From: CAIWHR01 sp963734055
GTDB lineage: Bacteria; Pseudomonadota; Gammaproteobacteria; Burkholderiales; Casimicrobiaceae
Reading direction: 5' to 3'
Assembly: GCA_963734055.1 (NCBI GenBank)
Contig: CAVTFQ010000004.1
Location: 1-64,000 of the forward strand
Length of the DNA stretch: 64,000 nucleotides
Positions 57,053 through 64,000 of this stretch are shown here, piece by piece (within the stretch, counting starts at the first letter, position 1; the number at the start of each line of letters is the position of its first letter). The notes beneath the pieces are model-generated. The model saw only the letters and a program-made list of their open reading frames with translations, was not told the DNA's origin and did not search any database. The translations under genes were made by a program, and so were the position numbers.

Positions 57053-58009
57053 TCAGCTGCCGGCCGGCTTGCCGGGCGGCGCACCGGCGGACGGCGCCGA
57101 GCGCAGGGCCTCGATCGCCGGCGCGTTGAACTCGATCTCCTTGCCGCCACCGGCCGACCCCGCGGCAGCGGCGCGGGCGGCGTCGATTTGCTGTTGCCGG
57201 AGGGCGGCCATGATCGTGGGCTTCACTTCGTCGAACGACTGCGGCACCGGCGGCCGGCGATCGTCGAGACGGATGATCCAGATCCCGTCGCCCGTGCGAA
57301 CCTCGTCGCTCAAGTCGCCCTTGTTCCTGAGCGCGAAGGCTGCCTGCGCGAGCACCGGCTCGAGATCGGATCGCGCGAGCGGACCTTTGCGGCCGCGCAC
57401 TTCGCGCGTCACCGGGTCGTCGGACACCGTCGCCGCGAGGTCGCCGATGTCGGCACCCGCCTTGAGCTTCGCGAGCGCGGCGTCGGCGCGCTTGCCGGCT
57501 CCCTCGAAGCCGTCCTTCCCGGCCGCGAAGTAGAGCGTCGTGATCATGACGGTCTCCGGCTTGGCGTAGCTGCGCTTGTCGATCTCGTAGAGCTCGCGCG
57601 CGCGACGCTCGAACACCTGCTGCCGGGCGTCGAAGTCGCGTGCGGCGGCGTCCTCGGCGGACGCGACGAGCGCCGCCGCGAGGACGCGTTCCTCCTCCTG
57701 CCGGATCCGCGTGCGCGTCGTCGGGTCGAGATCGAGCTTCTTGCGCTTCGCCTCGAGCGCGAGCTCGCGCGTCGTCAGCATCCGCTCGAGGAGGCTGTAG
57801 CTGCGGCGCAGGTTCGCCGCGAATTCGGCGCGGTCCTTCTCGGGAATGCGCAGGAGCTCGGCGTCCCAGTCGGCGCGCGTGATGACGACGTCGCCGCGGC
57901 GCGCGAGGACCGTCTCGGGCGGCTCGGCCGCACCTGCCGGCGAGCCCGCGAGCGCTGCAACGACGAGAACGGCGCCGATCGCGCCCGCGATTGAAGCATG
58001 GTGGATCAT
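57053..58009 (-). CDS. periplasmic PpiC-type peptidyl-prolyl isomerase
   Basis: The 318-residue protein starts at the ATG at 58009 with a signal peptide (IAGAIGAVLVVAALAGSPAGAAE). A SurA-like N-terminal helical part (EFAANLRRSYSLLERMLTTRELALEAKRK) is followed by a parvulin domain (MITTLYFAAGKDGFEGAGKRADAALAKLKAGADIGDLAATVSDDP, GPLARSDLEPVLAQAAFAL, IWIIRLDDRRPPVPQSFDEV). It helps outer-membrane or exported proteins fold. Related PpiC proteins often accompany XrtA or surface-protein loci. Confidence 0.87.
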   Translation of the reverse strand: MIHHASIAGAIGAVLVVAALAGSPAGAAEPPETVLARRGDVVITRADWDAELLRIPEKDRAEFAANLRRSYSLLERMLTTRELALEAKRKKLDLDPTTRTRIRQEEERVLAAALVASAEDAAARDFDARQQVFERRARELYEIDKRSYAKPETVMITTLYFAAGKDGFEGAGKRADAALAKLKAGADIGDLAATVSDDPVTREVRGRKGPLARSDLEPVLAQAAFALRNKGDLSDEVRTGDGIWIIRLDDRRPPVPQSFDEVKPTIMAALRQQQIDAARAAAAGSAGGGKEIEFNAPAIEALRSAPSAGAPPGKPAGS

Positions 58010-58059
58010 TCGAAAACCTCGATAAGGATCGATATCGGAGCACGCCGCGGCGCGGCGCA

Positions 58060-58092
58060 AAAGACGAAGCCCCGCGGCCGGCGCGGGGCTTC
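58060..58092 (-). terminator. intrinsic terminator after the surface protein gene
   Basis: On the minus strand GAAGCCCCGC and GCGGGGCTTC form a stem with a short loop, followed by GTCTTTTGC, about 20 bases beyond the stop at 58114. Confidence 0.85.
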
Positions 58093-58113
58093 GGGGCTGG
58101 GCTCGGCCGAGCG

Positions 58114-59358
58114 TCACGTCCCCGGCGGCTTGCTCCAGTTGATGATCATGTTGCAAGCGCCGGAGCACGACGGCGACACGCCGTCCGTTCCGGTGTTCTT
58201 GACGTTGAGGTAATAGCTCGTTCCCGGTATCAGGTTGATCTGTGACGGGTAGTCTTGCCGACCCACCTGAATCGACCCCAGGTTGACCGTATTCGCTCCC
58301 GAGAACAGGATCGGGACGCTGTTGGGCGGGACGCTCAGATAGCCGACGGTTCCCACCCAGTCGCAGGAATTCGTGCTCAGCACCGCGTAGCGCGCCGCAG
58401 TCGGACCGATGTACTCCGCGAGGTTCAGCGAGCCTGCCGTGCCGGCCGGCGAAGCCGAGGTCGCGGGCACCGTGAGCTTGATCACCAACGCGTCGGAGGA
58501 GTTGAAGCCGCCGAGGTCCTGCGTATGGAGCGTCGAAAAGTCCGGCCAGCCAAGATCTTTAAAGATGGTCTTGGTGAAGCCCGGACAGCTCACGCCGCCG
58601 GTGCCGCCGCCGCCCGGCGCGGGAACGCCCACGCTCACCGTCTTCGTGTCGCACGCGGATCCGTTGCACGCGACCACCTGCCACGTGTACGTGATCGCTG
58701 ACGCGCCGGTGTTCGCCGCGAGCGTGTCGGACGGCGTGGCGGTCGCCGGATTCGTCGGCGCGCCGGCGGTGGGCGCGGTGCGCGTCCAGGTGTAGGTCAG
58801 GCCCGCGCTCGGGGCGCAGTTCGCATTGAGCGCAACCGTGCCGCCGGCGCTCGTGATCGGCGAGGGCGTCGTCACGGCGGCGGGCGTGCAGACCGGCGGG
58901 ACCGGCGCGGCGTCGCTCCACGTCACCGTTGCCATCGCCTGGCCGGACAGGCCGGGCGCAGTGGCGGTTACCTGATAGAGGCACGAGACCTTGTCCCCGG
59001 CCTTGATGCCGGCGGGCTTCACGATGGCCGTGGTTGGCACGGTCGGAGCCGACGGCGCGCTGCACGTCGCGGCGCTGAACGGCCCGGTGACGAGGCTCCA
59101 CGTATAGCCGGCGCCGGCAGGCGTGCACGCCGCCGTCAGCGTCGTGTCCTGCGCGGTCGTGGGCGTGGTGAGCCCGGAGATCGAGCACGAGAGCTTCGCG
59201 CAGGAGAGCGTGAAGCTGCCGCCCGAGCCCGTGATCTGGAAGCCGGCGCAGTTCGGATCGTTGTAGGTGAGCGTCGCCGCGGCCGCGGGGAGCGCCGTCG
59301 CGGTGAGAAGCGCGGTGCCGGTCAGCAGCACGAACGCACGGAATAATGACTTTGTCAT
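58114..59358 (-). CDS. exported beta-rich protein, Ig-like
   Basis: The 414-residue protein starts at the ATG at 59358 with a signal peptide (LFRAFVLLTGTALLTATALPAAAATL). Two Ig-like segments follow (GYTWSLVTGPFSAATCSAPS, LTYTWTRTAPTAGAPTNPATA), then a Gly-rich hinge and a C-terminal domain of about 150 residues (FKDLGWPDFSTLHTQDLGGF, YSLSVPPNS-like strands). Numerous cysteines suggest disulfides. No PEP-CTERM anchor is seen. An open frame runs further upstream to 59610, but that sequence is not signal-like. Function unknown. Confidence 0.7.
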   Translation of the reverse strand: MTKSLFRAFVLLTGTALLTATALPAAAATLTYNDPNCAGFQITGSGGSFTLSCAKLSCSISGLTTPTTAQDTTLTAACTPAGAGYTWSLVTGPFSAATCSAPSAPTVPTTAIVKPAGIKAGDKVSCLYQVTATAPGLSGQAMATVTWSDAAPVPPVCTPAAVTTPSPITSAGGTVALNANCAPSAGLTYTWTRTAPTAGAPTNPATATPSDTLAANTGASAITYTWQVVACNGSACDTKTVSVGVPAPGGGGTGGVSCPGFTKTIFKDLGWPDFSTLHTQDLGGFNSSDALVIKLTVPATSASPAGTAGSLNLAEYIGPTAARYAVLSTNSCDWVGTVGYLSVPPNSVPILFSGANTVNLGSIQVGRQDYPSQINLIPGTSYYLNVKNTGTDGVSPSCSGACNMIINWSKPPGT

Positions 59359-59630
59359 GGAATGGCTCCGGGAAACCACCCCGCCGGACCGCGCGGGGTC
59401 TCTTGCAAGATTTACATCATTATAGACGGCCCGGCCCGTTTTTTGACCCCGACTTGCACCGCACAACGGACGGGAGCGGCCTTGCGTCAGCACGCGCCAA
59501 CCGCGCCCGATCTGGCGCGGACGGTGGGTACGACCCTGCGAAACGTTCGGGGCCATCGATCGCCCCGGAGACAAGTCCCTCCGGCCCGGCCGCGCAACGT
59601 CGACGGCCACGCGCGACAGGTCCAGAAGGA

Positions 59631-59660
59631 AAAAAAGGGCGGGACCGAGTCCCGCCCTTC
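59631..59660 (-). terminator. intrinsic terminator after the surface protein gene
   Basis: On the minus strand AAGGGCGGGAC TCG GTCCCGCCC forms an 11-base stem with a 3-base loop, followed by seven T. It lies about 20 bases after the stop at 59681. Confidence 0.95.
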
Positions 59661-59680
59661 CATGGCTTCGACCAAACGCC

Positions 59681-61111
59681 TTACTGAATCAGCGACGTGG
59701 TCTTGTGCTTGAAGCTCGCGCCGTATGCCGACTGCAGCGTTCCGTCGACCGCCGGAACTGCGCCGTTGTAATACGACATCGTTGCGAAGCCGACGACCGG
59801 CAGGCCGTTGAACGTCTGGTTCGTCGTCGAGATCAGCTGGTGGATCGGCGCGGTGGCGCCGCCGACCAAGTTCAGCTGCGCCCAACCGTCCTGATACGCC
59901 GTGTTGATGTTCTGCGAGTTCGTCGACCCGAACAGGTTCGAGTTGTTGAACGTGATGATATTCGCTTCCCAGCACAGCGCGGACTTCGGGCTGCCCGGAG
60001 CCGGCGGCGAGAATCCACCCGGCGCCGGACCCGGAGACTGTTCCTCGCGATCCCAGTAGAAGATATCCACGTCGTCGCACGCGCCCAGCGGGCCGGCGAA
60101 GTTGCGCTGGAACAGCTTGGCCGGGGTGCCCGTGCCGCTCGCGACGTAGAAGCGCTTCGTCGGATAGGTCACGACCCAGTCGGTCAGCGACTTCGTGCCG
60201 CTGTCGAGGACGTACTCGTTCATCACGTTGTCGTGCATCAGCGCGGCGCTGACCGCGTCGATGCCGGTCGTCCAGCCGGACAGCACGACCGCGCCGCCCG
60301 CGTACGTCTCGGCCTGGTGGCCGGTGACGGTCGCGTCGAGCTGGTTCGTCATATCAGGCTGAATCGAGCCGGCCGGGAACCACAGCGACGGCGGCACGGT
60401 GCGGAACGCTTCGAGCGCGACCGCGTCGTAGCCCGTCTCGGCCGAGGCGTTGACGTTGATGATGGTCATCGTGCCGAACAGGCCGCCCGTGCCGACGACC
60501 GTGTTGGTCGGGGCGACAGGAGCGACGAGGGCGGCCGGCGTGCAGAGCGGGACGCCGCCGACGTGCGTCGCGGCCACGGCGGTCGCGCCGGTCACGTCAC
60601 CCATCTCGATGATTTCGACGTAGCCTTCGCGGGTCCGGTCGAGCGAGCTGTCCGCCGAGTCCGGATCCGTCGACGAGTACGTGAAGTTCACGAACGGCGT
60701 CGGATTCGCCACGTCGCTCGACACGGTCGGAACCGTGCAGGACTTGTCGAACGTCACGATGCCGGCGCCGTCAGCGGTCGGCAGGATGCCCGCGGTCCAG
60801 ACGTCGTGCGCCGACAGGTAGAGGTTGAAGTCGAGAACTTCCTTGGAGGCCTTGCCTTCCAGGAACCGGACCTTGACGGCCTTCGCCGACGCCGTCGAGT
60901 TGACGACCGACAGCAGCGAATTGAACGTCGGGTTCACGAACGCAATGGGGGGGTTCGTGGTCAGCCTCGTCCGCACCGTGTAGTACGGATAGATCAGGAC
61001 CTGGCCCAGGCCGTCCGGGTTGACGTGCACCGCCTCCGCGGCTCCCGTCACGCCCAGTGCGCTTACACCCGCGATCGCGGCGTACAGCGACTTCTTGTTG
61101 AACGTGTTCAT
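59681..61111 (-). CDS. secreted surface protein (conserved betaproteobacterial)
   Basis: The 476-residue protein starts at the ATG at 61111 (MNTFNKKSLYAAIAGVSALG), with an Ala-X-Ala signal cleavage near 27. It then reads VHVNPDGLGQVLIYPYYTVRTRL, a beginning shared with unnamed surface proteins of betaproteobacteria, and has long beta-rich stretches. The C-terminus (TLQSAYGASFKHKTTSLIQ) has no anchor motif. The strong terminator after it and its own leader indicate separate, high expression. Not clearly an S-layer protein, but possible. Confidence 0.8.
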   Translation of the reverse strand: MNTFNKKSLYAAIAGVSALGVTGAAEAVHVNPDGLGQVLIYPYYTVRTRLTTNPPIAFVNPTFNSLLSVVNSTASAKAVKVRFLEGKASKEVLDFNLYLSAHDVWTAGILPTADGAGIVTFDKSCTVPTVSSDVANPTPFVNFTYSSTDPDSADSSLDRTREGYVEIIEMGDVTGATAVAATHVGGVPLCTPAALVAPVAPTNTVVGTGGLFGTMTIINVNASAETGYDAVALEAFRTVPPSLWFPAGSIQPDMTNQLDATVTGHQAETYAGGAVVLSGWTTGIDAVSAALMHDNVMNEYVLDSGTKSLTDWVVTYPTKRFYVASGTGTPAKLFQRNFAGPLGACDDVDIFYWDREEQSPGPAPGGFSPPAPGSPKSALCWEANIITFNNSNLFGSTNSQNINTAYQDGWAQLNLVGGATAPIHQLISTTNQTFNGLPVVGFATMSYYNGAVPAVDGTLQSAYGASFKHKTTSLIQ

Positions 61112-61284
61112 GGTTGGTGGTGACTCCTGTGTTTGCGATTTGCGTTTCAAAGTGATCACTTCAATCCGACAGCATGCGAATCTTATTACAGCTTCTGGAG
61201 CTTGTCCAAACGATTTCTCTCTCTACCGGCCGCGCCGAAATGCCCCCCTGTGGAAAATTTGCAACGGCTCTCGGGTCGCGTCCG

Positions 61285-61725
61285 CTACCAGACGAGCCAA
61301 GCTTGTCCTTCGTCGATCACCCAGCGTTCCTCGAGGGGTGTCGCCAATCCTTTCATGAGCCGGTGATCGTAGGTGACGAACATCCGGACCTTGCAGATGG
61401 CGCCTTCGCACTCGACCTTCTCGACCTTCGCCTCCCGGTATCCCGATCTCGACTGCTGCTTGAACGCCGCCAGCGACACGATGCCCTTCGAAGCGGGGCT
61501 CAGGAACGTGTAGGCCAGATCGAGGTTGCCGTCGATCATGGCCGCCCAGCGGGCCTTCGCACGCTCCGCCACCGCCGCCTGCTTGGCTTCGGTCGGGGAG
61601 TCCGCCGTGAGCGTGCCGACGCTCGCGCAACCGGCCAATGCCACGAGAACTACCGCGACGCCCCGCTTCCATCGCAGCCCTGTGCTGCGCACGCGGGCAC
61701 GCCGCCCGAAACTTTGCAGAACCAT
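61285..61725 (-). CDS. small lipoprotein of unknown function
   Basis: From the ATG at 61725 the 146-residue protein has a basic start, a hydrophobic segment and the lipobox LAGC (VLVALAGCASVG). Then come a helical part (EAKQAAVAERAKARWAAMIDG, LDLAYTFLSPASKGIVSLAAF) and a C-terminal beta part (KVRMFVTYDHRLMKGLATPLEERWVID). The frame is open to 61908, but the lipobox favours the inner start. It resembles nuclear-transport-factor-2-like lipoproteins, but I cannot name it. Confidence 0.7.
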   Translation of the reverse strand: MVLQSFGRRARVRSTGLRWKRGVAVVLVALAGCASVGTLTADSPTEAKQAAVAERAKARWAAMIDGNLDLAYTFLSPASKGIVSLAAFKQQSRSGYREAKVEKVECEGAICKVRMFVTYDHRLMKGLATPLEERWVIDEGQAWLVW

Positions 61726-61981
61726 CTGGATTGCCCCTGACGAATTACAGGTGAAACGCCGCAGTGCGGGTGTCTCGAGGACCGCTCGTAGAACCGATTC
61801 GCTCCGCGGCGCCGCAATCCTCGATTCAAGCCTAACCAATGCCCCTGGCATCGTCAACGGCCTTTCAGGGGTATTGGATTGCTCTAATTTTCCGTTGCAC
61901 TGCTGCAACAGGATTTTGTCGGGCTTTGGAGACGTTTTCCTGTCGCCATCCGACGACGCTTCTATTAAAAATCATTTACAA

Positions 61982-64000
61982 TCAATGAAGTAGATGGCCT
62001 GTCGGCGTGAGCGCGGGATTGAAGACGTCCATAGATTCGTCCAGTTTCTGCATCTTCCGCCGGAGGTCGTCTATGACGTTCTTGAGGTCCAGCTCGGACT
62101 CGATCATCCGCGGCGTGATGAATACGACGAGCTCGGTCCGGTTGTTGTCAAGCGTCTGCTCGCCGAAGAGCCCTCCCAGGATGGGGATGCGCGACAGCAG
62201 CGGCAGGCCCTGCGACGAATTCTTCTTGGCCTCGTTGATGAGCCCTCCCATCACCATCGTCTGGCCCGACTGCACGGCGACGAGCGACTGCACCGAGCGC
62301 GTATTGATCGGCGGCGCATCGCAGGGGTTGATCTGGGCTCCGGGAAGGCTGACCTCGACCTGCACGTCGAGCGTGACGAGCCCGCCCTGGTTGATGTGCG
62401 GCGTGACCTGCATCAGCACGCCGGTGTCGATGTACTGCGAGGTCGTCGTCACCACGTTCGTCGTGCTGCCGACCACGCTCTGCTGGCAGATCGGGATCCG
62501 GTCGCCCGCCTTGATCGTCGCCTTCTGGTTGTCGAGCGCGGACAGGTGCGGGTTCGCGAGCACCTTCGTGTTGCCGTACTTGTCGAGCAGGTGCAGCGCG
62601 GCCTGGATGCCGCCGGGGAAGTTCGCGTTGTTGATGATGTAGACGAACCCCTGCGCGAGCGCGAGCGCCGGATTCGTGGCGGCGGCGGCCGCCGCCGCGG
62701 CCGACGGCACGCCCGGATTGATCGGTGTGGTCCGCGTGAAGAGACCGCCCGCGCCGCGGCCGGACGGGGCGGCGTCGCGGAACATCCACTCGACGCCGAA
62801 TTGGAGCTCGTCCGTCAGCGACACCTCGGCCATCGTCACGTCGATCAGCACCTGCCGCGACGGGACGTCGAGCTTCTTCAGCGCCGCCTCGATCACGCGA
62901 TACTCCTGCGCGGTGGCGATGATCAGCAGCGTGTTCTGATCCTTGTCGGCGACGACCTGGATGTTGCGCACGACCGCGAGCCCCTCGCCCGCGCGTCCGC
63001 CCGCGGCCGTCGCGGCGGTCTGCGAGCCAGGGGCAGGCGTCGTCGTGACGTTGATCGTCGGCTGCACGACGGCCGGCTGCGGCTGGAACGACGGCGGATT
63101 CACGATCGTGCCGGCGGGCGTCCCCGGCGCGAGCGTGGGCGGGGGCGTCGCCCCGGCGGGCGGCGCGCGTCCCGTGAACGCCTGCGTGAGGAGCGGCCCG
63201 AGCCTCTCGGCGCGCTGGTTCTGCAGGGCGTAGACGTAGAAGCTCGGACCCTCGCCGGTGCCCGCCTGGTCGAGGCGGGCGATCCACTTCTTCACCTCGT
63301 CGAGATACGCGGGCTGCGGCGTGATCACGAGCAGCGCGTTCAGGCGCTCGATCGGAATGATGCGCAGGATGCCGGCGAGCGGGCTCGTCGCCTTGTCGCC
63401 CACCGCCTTGTCGAGTTCGGCTGCCACGGTCTTCACGTCGGCGTTCTGCAGCGTGAACACGCCCACCGACATGCCGGCCATCCAGTCGATGTCGAACATG
63501 TCGATGGTCTCGACGAGATGCTTCAACTCCTGCTCGGTGCCCGACAGGATCAGCATGTTGCGCAGCTCGTCGGGCCGCACGGCGCTCGCGTCCTTGGCGA
63601 ACGGCTCGAGGATCCGCATCATCTCCCGCACGCCGATGTAGCGAAGCGGAACGATCTGGACGGAGAACCCCGGAGGCAGCGCGCGCTGCGAATTGCCGAG
63701 CTGCGGAGTGACGTTGCCGCGGACGGCGGCGGCCTGCGGCACGATCTTGTAGATGCCGCCCTCCTTCACCATCGCCGCGCCGTTCATGCGCAGCAGCATT
63801 TCGAGGGTCGCCGGCAGCGCCTCGCGCGTGATCCCCGTCGTCGTGCGCAGCGTCACCGTGCCGCCGACCGACGCGTCTATCGTGTACGCCTCGCCCAGCG
63901 TGTCGCCCAGGATGCTGCGGACGACCTCGCGGAGGTCGGCCCCCTCGAAGTTCAGCACGACGCTGTTGCCCGTCGCCTGCACCGGCTGGCCCGGAGGCAG
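61982..64000 (-). CDS. gspD: type II secretion secretin GspD (N-terminus cut by window edge)
   Basis: The frame runs from the window edge to 61982, about 672 residues. An N0 domain (VVLNFEGADLREVVRSILGD) is followed by N1-N3 (VPLRYIGVREMMRILEPFAKDA, YALQNQRAERLGPLLTQAF), a Pro/Gly-rich loop, and the secretin core (RQVLIDVTMAEVSLTDELQFGVEW, QYIDTGVLMQVTPHINQGGLV, SGQTMVMGGLINEAKKNSSQ, LFGEQTLDNNRTELVVFITPRMI). It is the outer-membrane pore that exports folded proteins. Other gsp genes should lie to the right of the window. Confidence 0.93.
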   Translation of the reverse strand: MPPGQPVQATGNSVVLNFEGADLREVVRSILGDTLGEAYTIDASVGGTVTLRTTTGITREALPATLEMLLRMNGAAMVKEGGIYKIVPQAAAVRGNVTPQLGNSQRALPPGFSVQIVPLRYIGVREMMRILEPFAKDASAVRPDELRNMLILSGTEQELKHLVETIDMFDIDWMAGMSVGVFTLQNADVKTVAAELDKAVGDKATSPLAGILRIIPIERLNALLVITPQPAYLDEVKKWIARLDQAGTGEGPSFYVYALQNQRAERLGPLLTQAFTGRAPPAGATPPPTLAPGTPAGTIVNPPSFQPQPAVVQPTINVTTTPAPGSQTAATAAGGRAGEGLAVVRNIQVVADKDQNTLLIIATAQEYRVIEAALKKLDVPSRQVLIDVTMAEVSLTDELQFGVEWMFRDAAPSGRGAGGLFTRTTPINPGVPSAAAAAAAATNPALALAQGFVYIINNANFPGGIQAALHLLDKYGNTKVLANPHLSALDNQKATIKAGDRIPICQQSVVGSTTNVVTTTSQYIDTGVLMQVTPHINQGGLVTLDVQVEVSLPGAQINPCDAPPINTRSVQSLVAVQSGQTMVMGGLINEAKKNSSQGLPLLSRIPILGGLFGEQTLDNNRTELVVFITPRMIESELDLKNVIDDLRRKMQKLDESMDVFNPALTPTGHLLH

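Overview
The window looks like chromosome from a GC-rich betaproteobacterium. The reasons are a 16S-tRNA-Ile-tRNA-Ala-23S-5S operon whose 16S 3' end reads GGATCACCTCCTTTCT, rrn boxA signals, an XrtA/PEP-CTERM-type exopolysaccharide (EPS) locus, and dispersed ATTCCC-N8-GGGAAT palindromes. The order cannot be fixed from the sequence alone. Most of the window is devoted to making, moving and attaching sugars at the cell surface.

Layout. 1-6082: a nucleotide-sugar module (C-methyltransferase read leftward; SDR epimerase, RmlC-type epimerase, DUF4910 peptidase-like protein, cytidylyltransferase and PIG-L deacetylase read rightward) that could make a branched or deoxy sugar. 6083-7809: a frameshifted IS110-type transposase and gene-free flanks. 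7810-13987: a very large secreted FN3/LamG/beta-propeller gene with five almost identical 294-bp repeats and a decayed middle. 14425-19496: flippase, duplicated Cys-rich protein, apiosidase-like hydrolase, SDR. 19620-27501 (minus strand): EPS locus with Wza-like export protein, outer-membrane barrel, chain-length protein, BY-kinase-like ATPase, AAA ATPase, sugar transferase and a tiny Tat-signal peptide. 27886-30646: secreted FN3 protein and a hipBA toxin-antitoxin pair bracketed by direct repeats. 30686-37552: one rRNA operon on the minus strand. 37669-48022: a rightward glycosyltransferase operon. 48060-56908: a leftward operon with a Wzm/Wzt ABC exporter, a GT4 enzyme and two TPR-OGT-like proteins. 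57053-64000: PpiC isomerase, two exported surface proteins, a lipoprotein and the start of a type II secretion secretin.

The most striking features are: (i) a 23S gene enlarged by about 1.25 kb by three insertions of two kinds: a group I intron with a LAGLIDADG endonuclease at the site equivalent to E. coli 1931, an intervening sequence in helix 45 encoding a four-helix-bundle protein, and an ORF-less one in helix 25; (ii) four tandem 200-bp repeats filling exactly the stop-to-start gap between two sugar genes, with a diverged single copy filling another stop-to-start gap 17 kb away; (iii) a 751-residue DUF5672 + SEC-C + TPR + GT9-like fusion; (iv) a peptidase/nucleotidyltransferase pair in one uninterrupted frame with a strong internal ribosome binding site.

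At least nine otherwise well-preserved genes carry single-base frame breaks (near 6560, 16680, 20930, 23650, 24557, 26222, 26640, 38808 and 49742). That density in unrelated genes makes sequencing or assembly error as likely as true decay. Only the 9490-10790 stretch, with several breaks close together, looks genuinely eroded.
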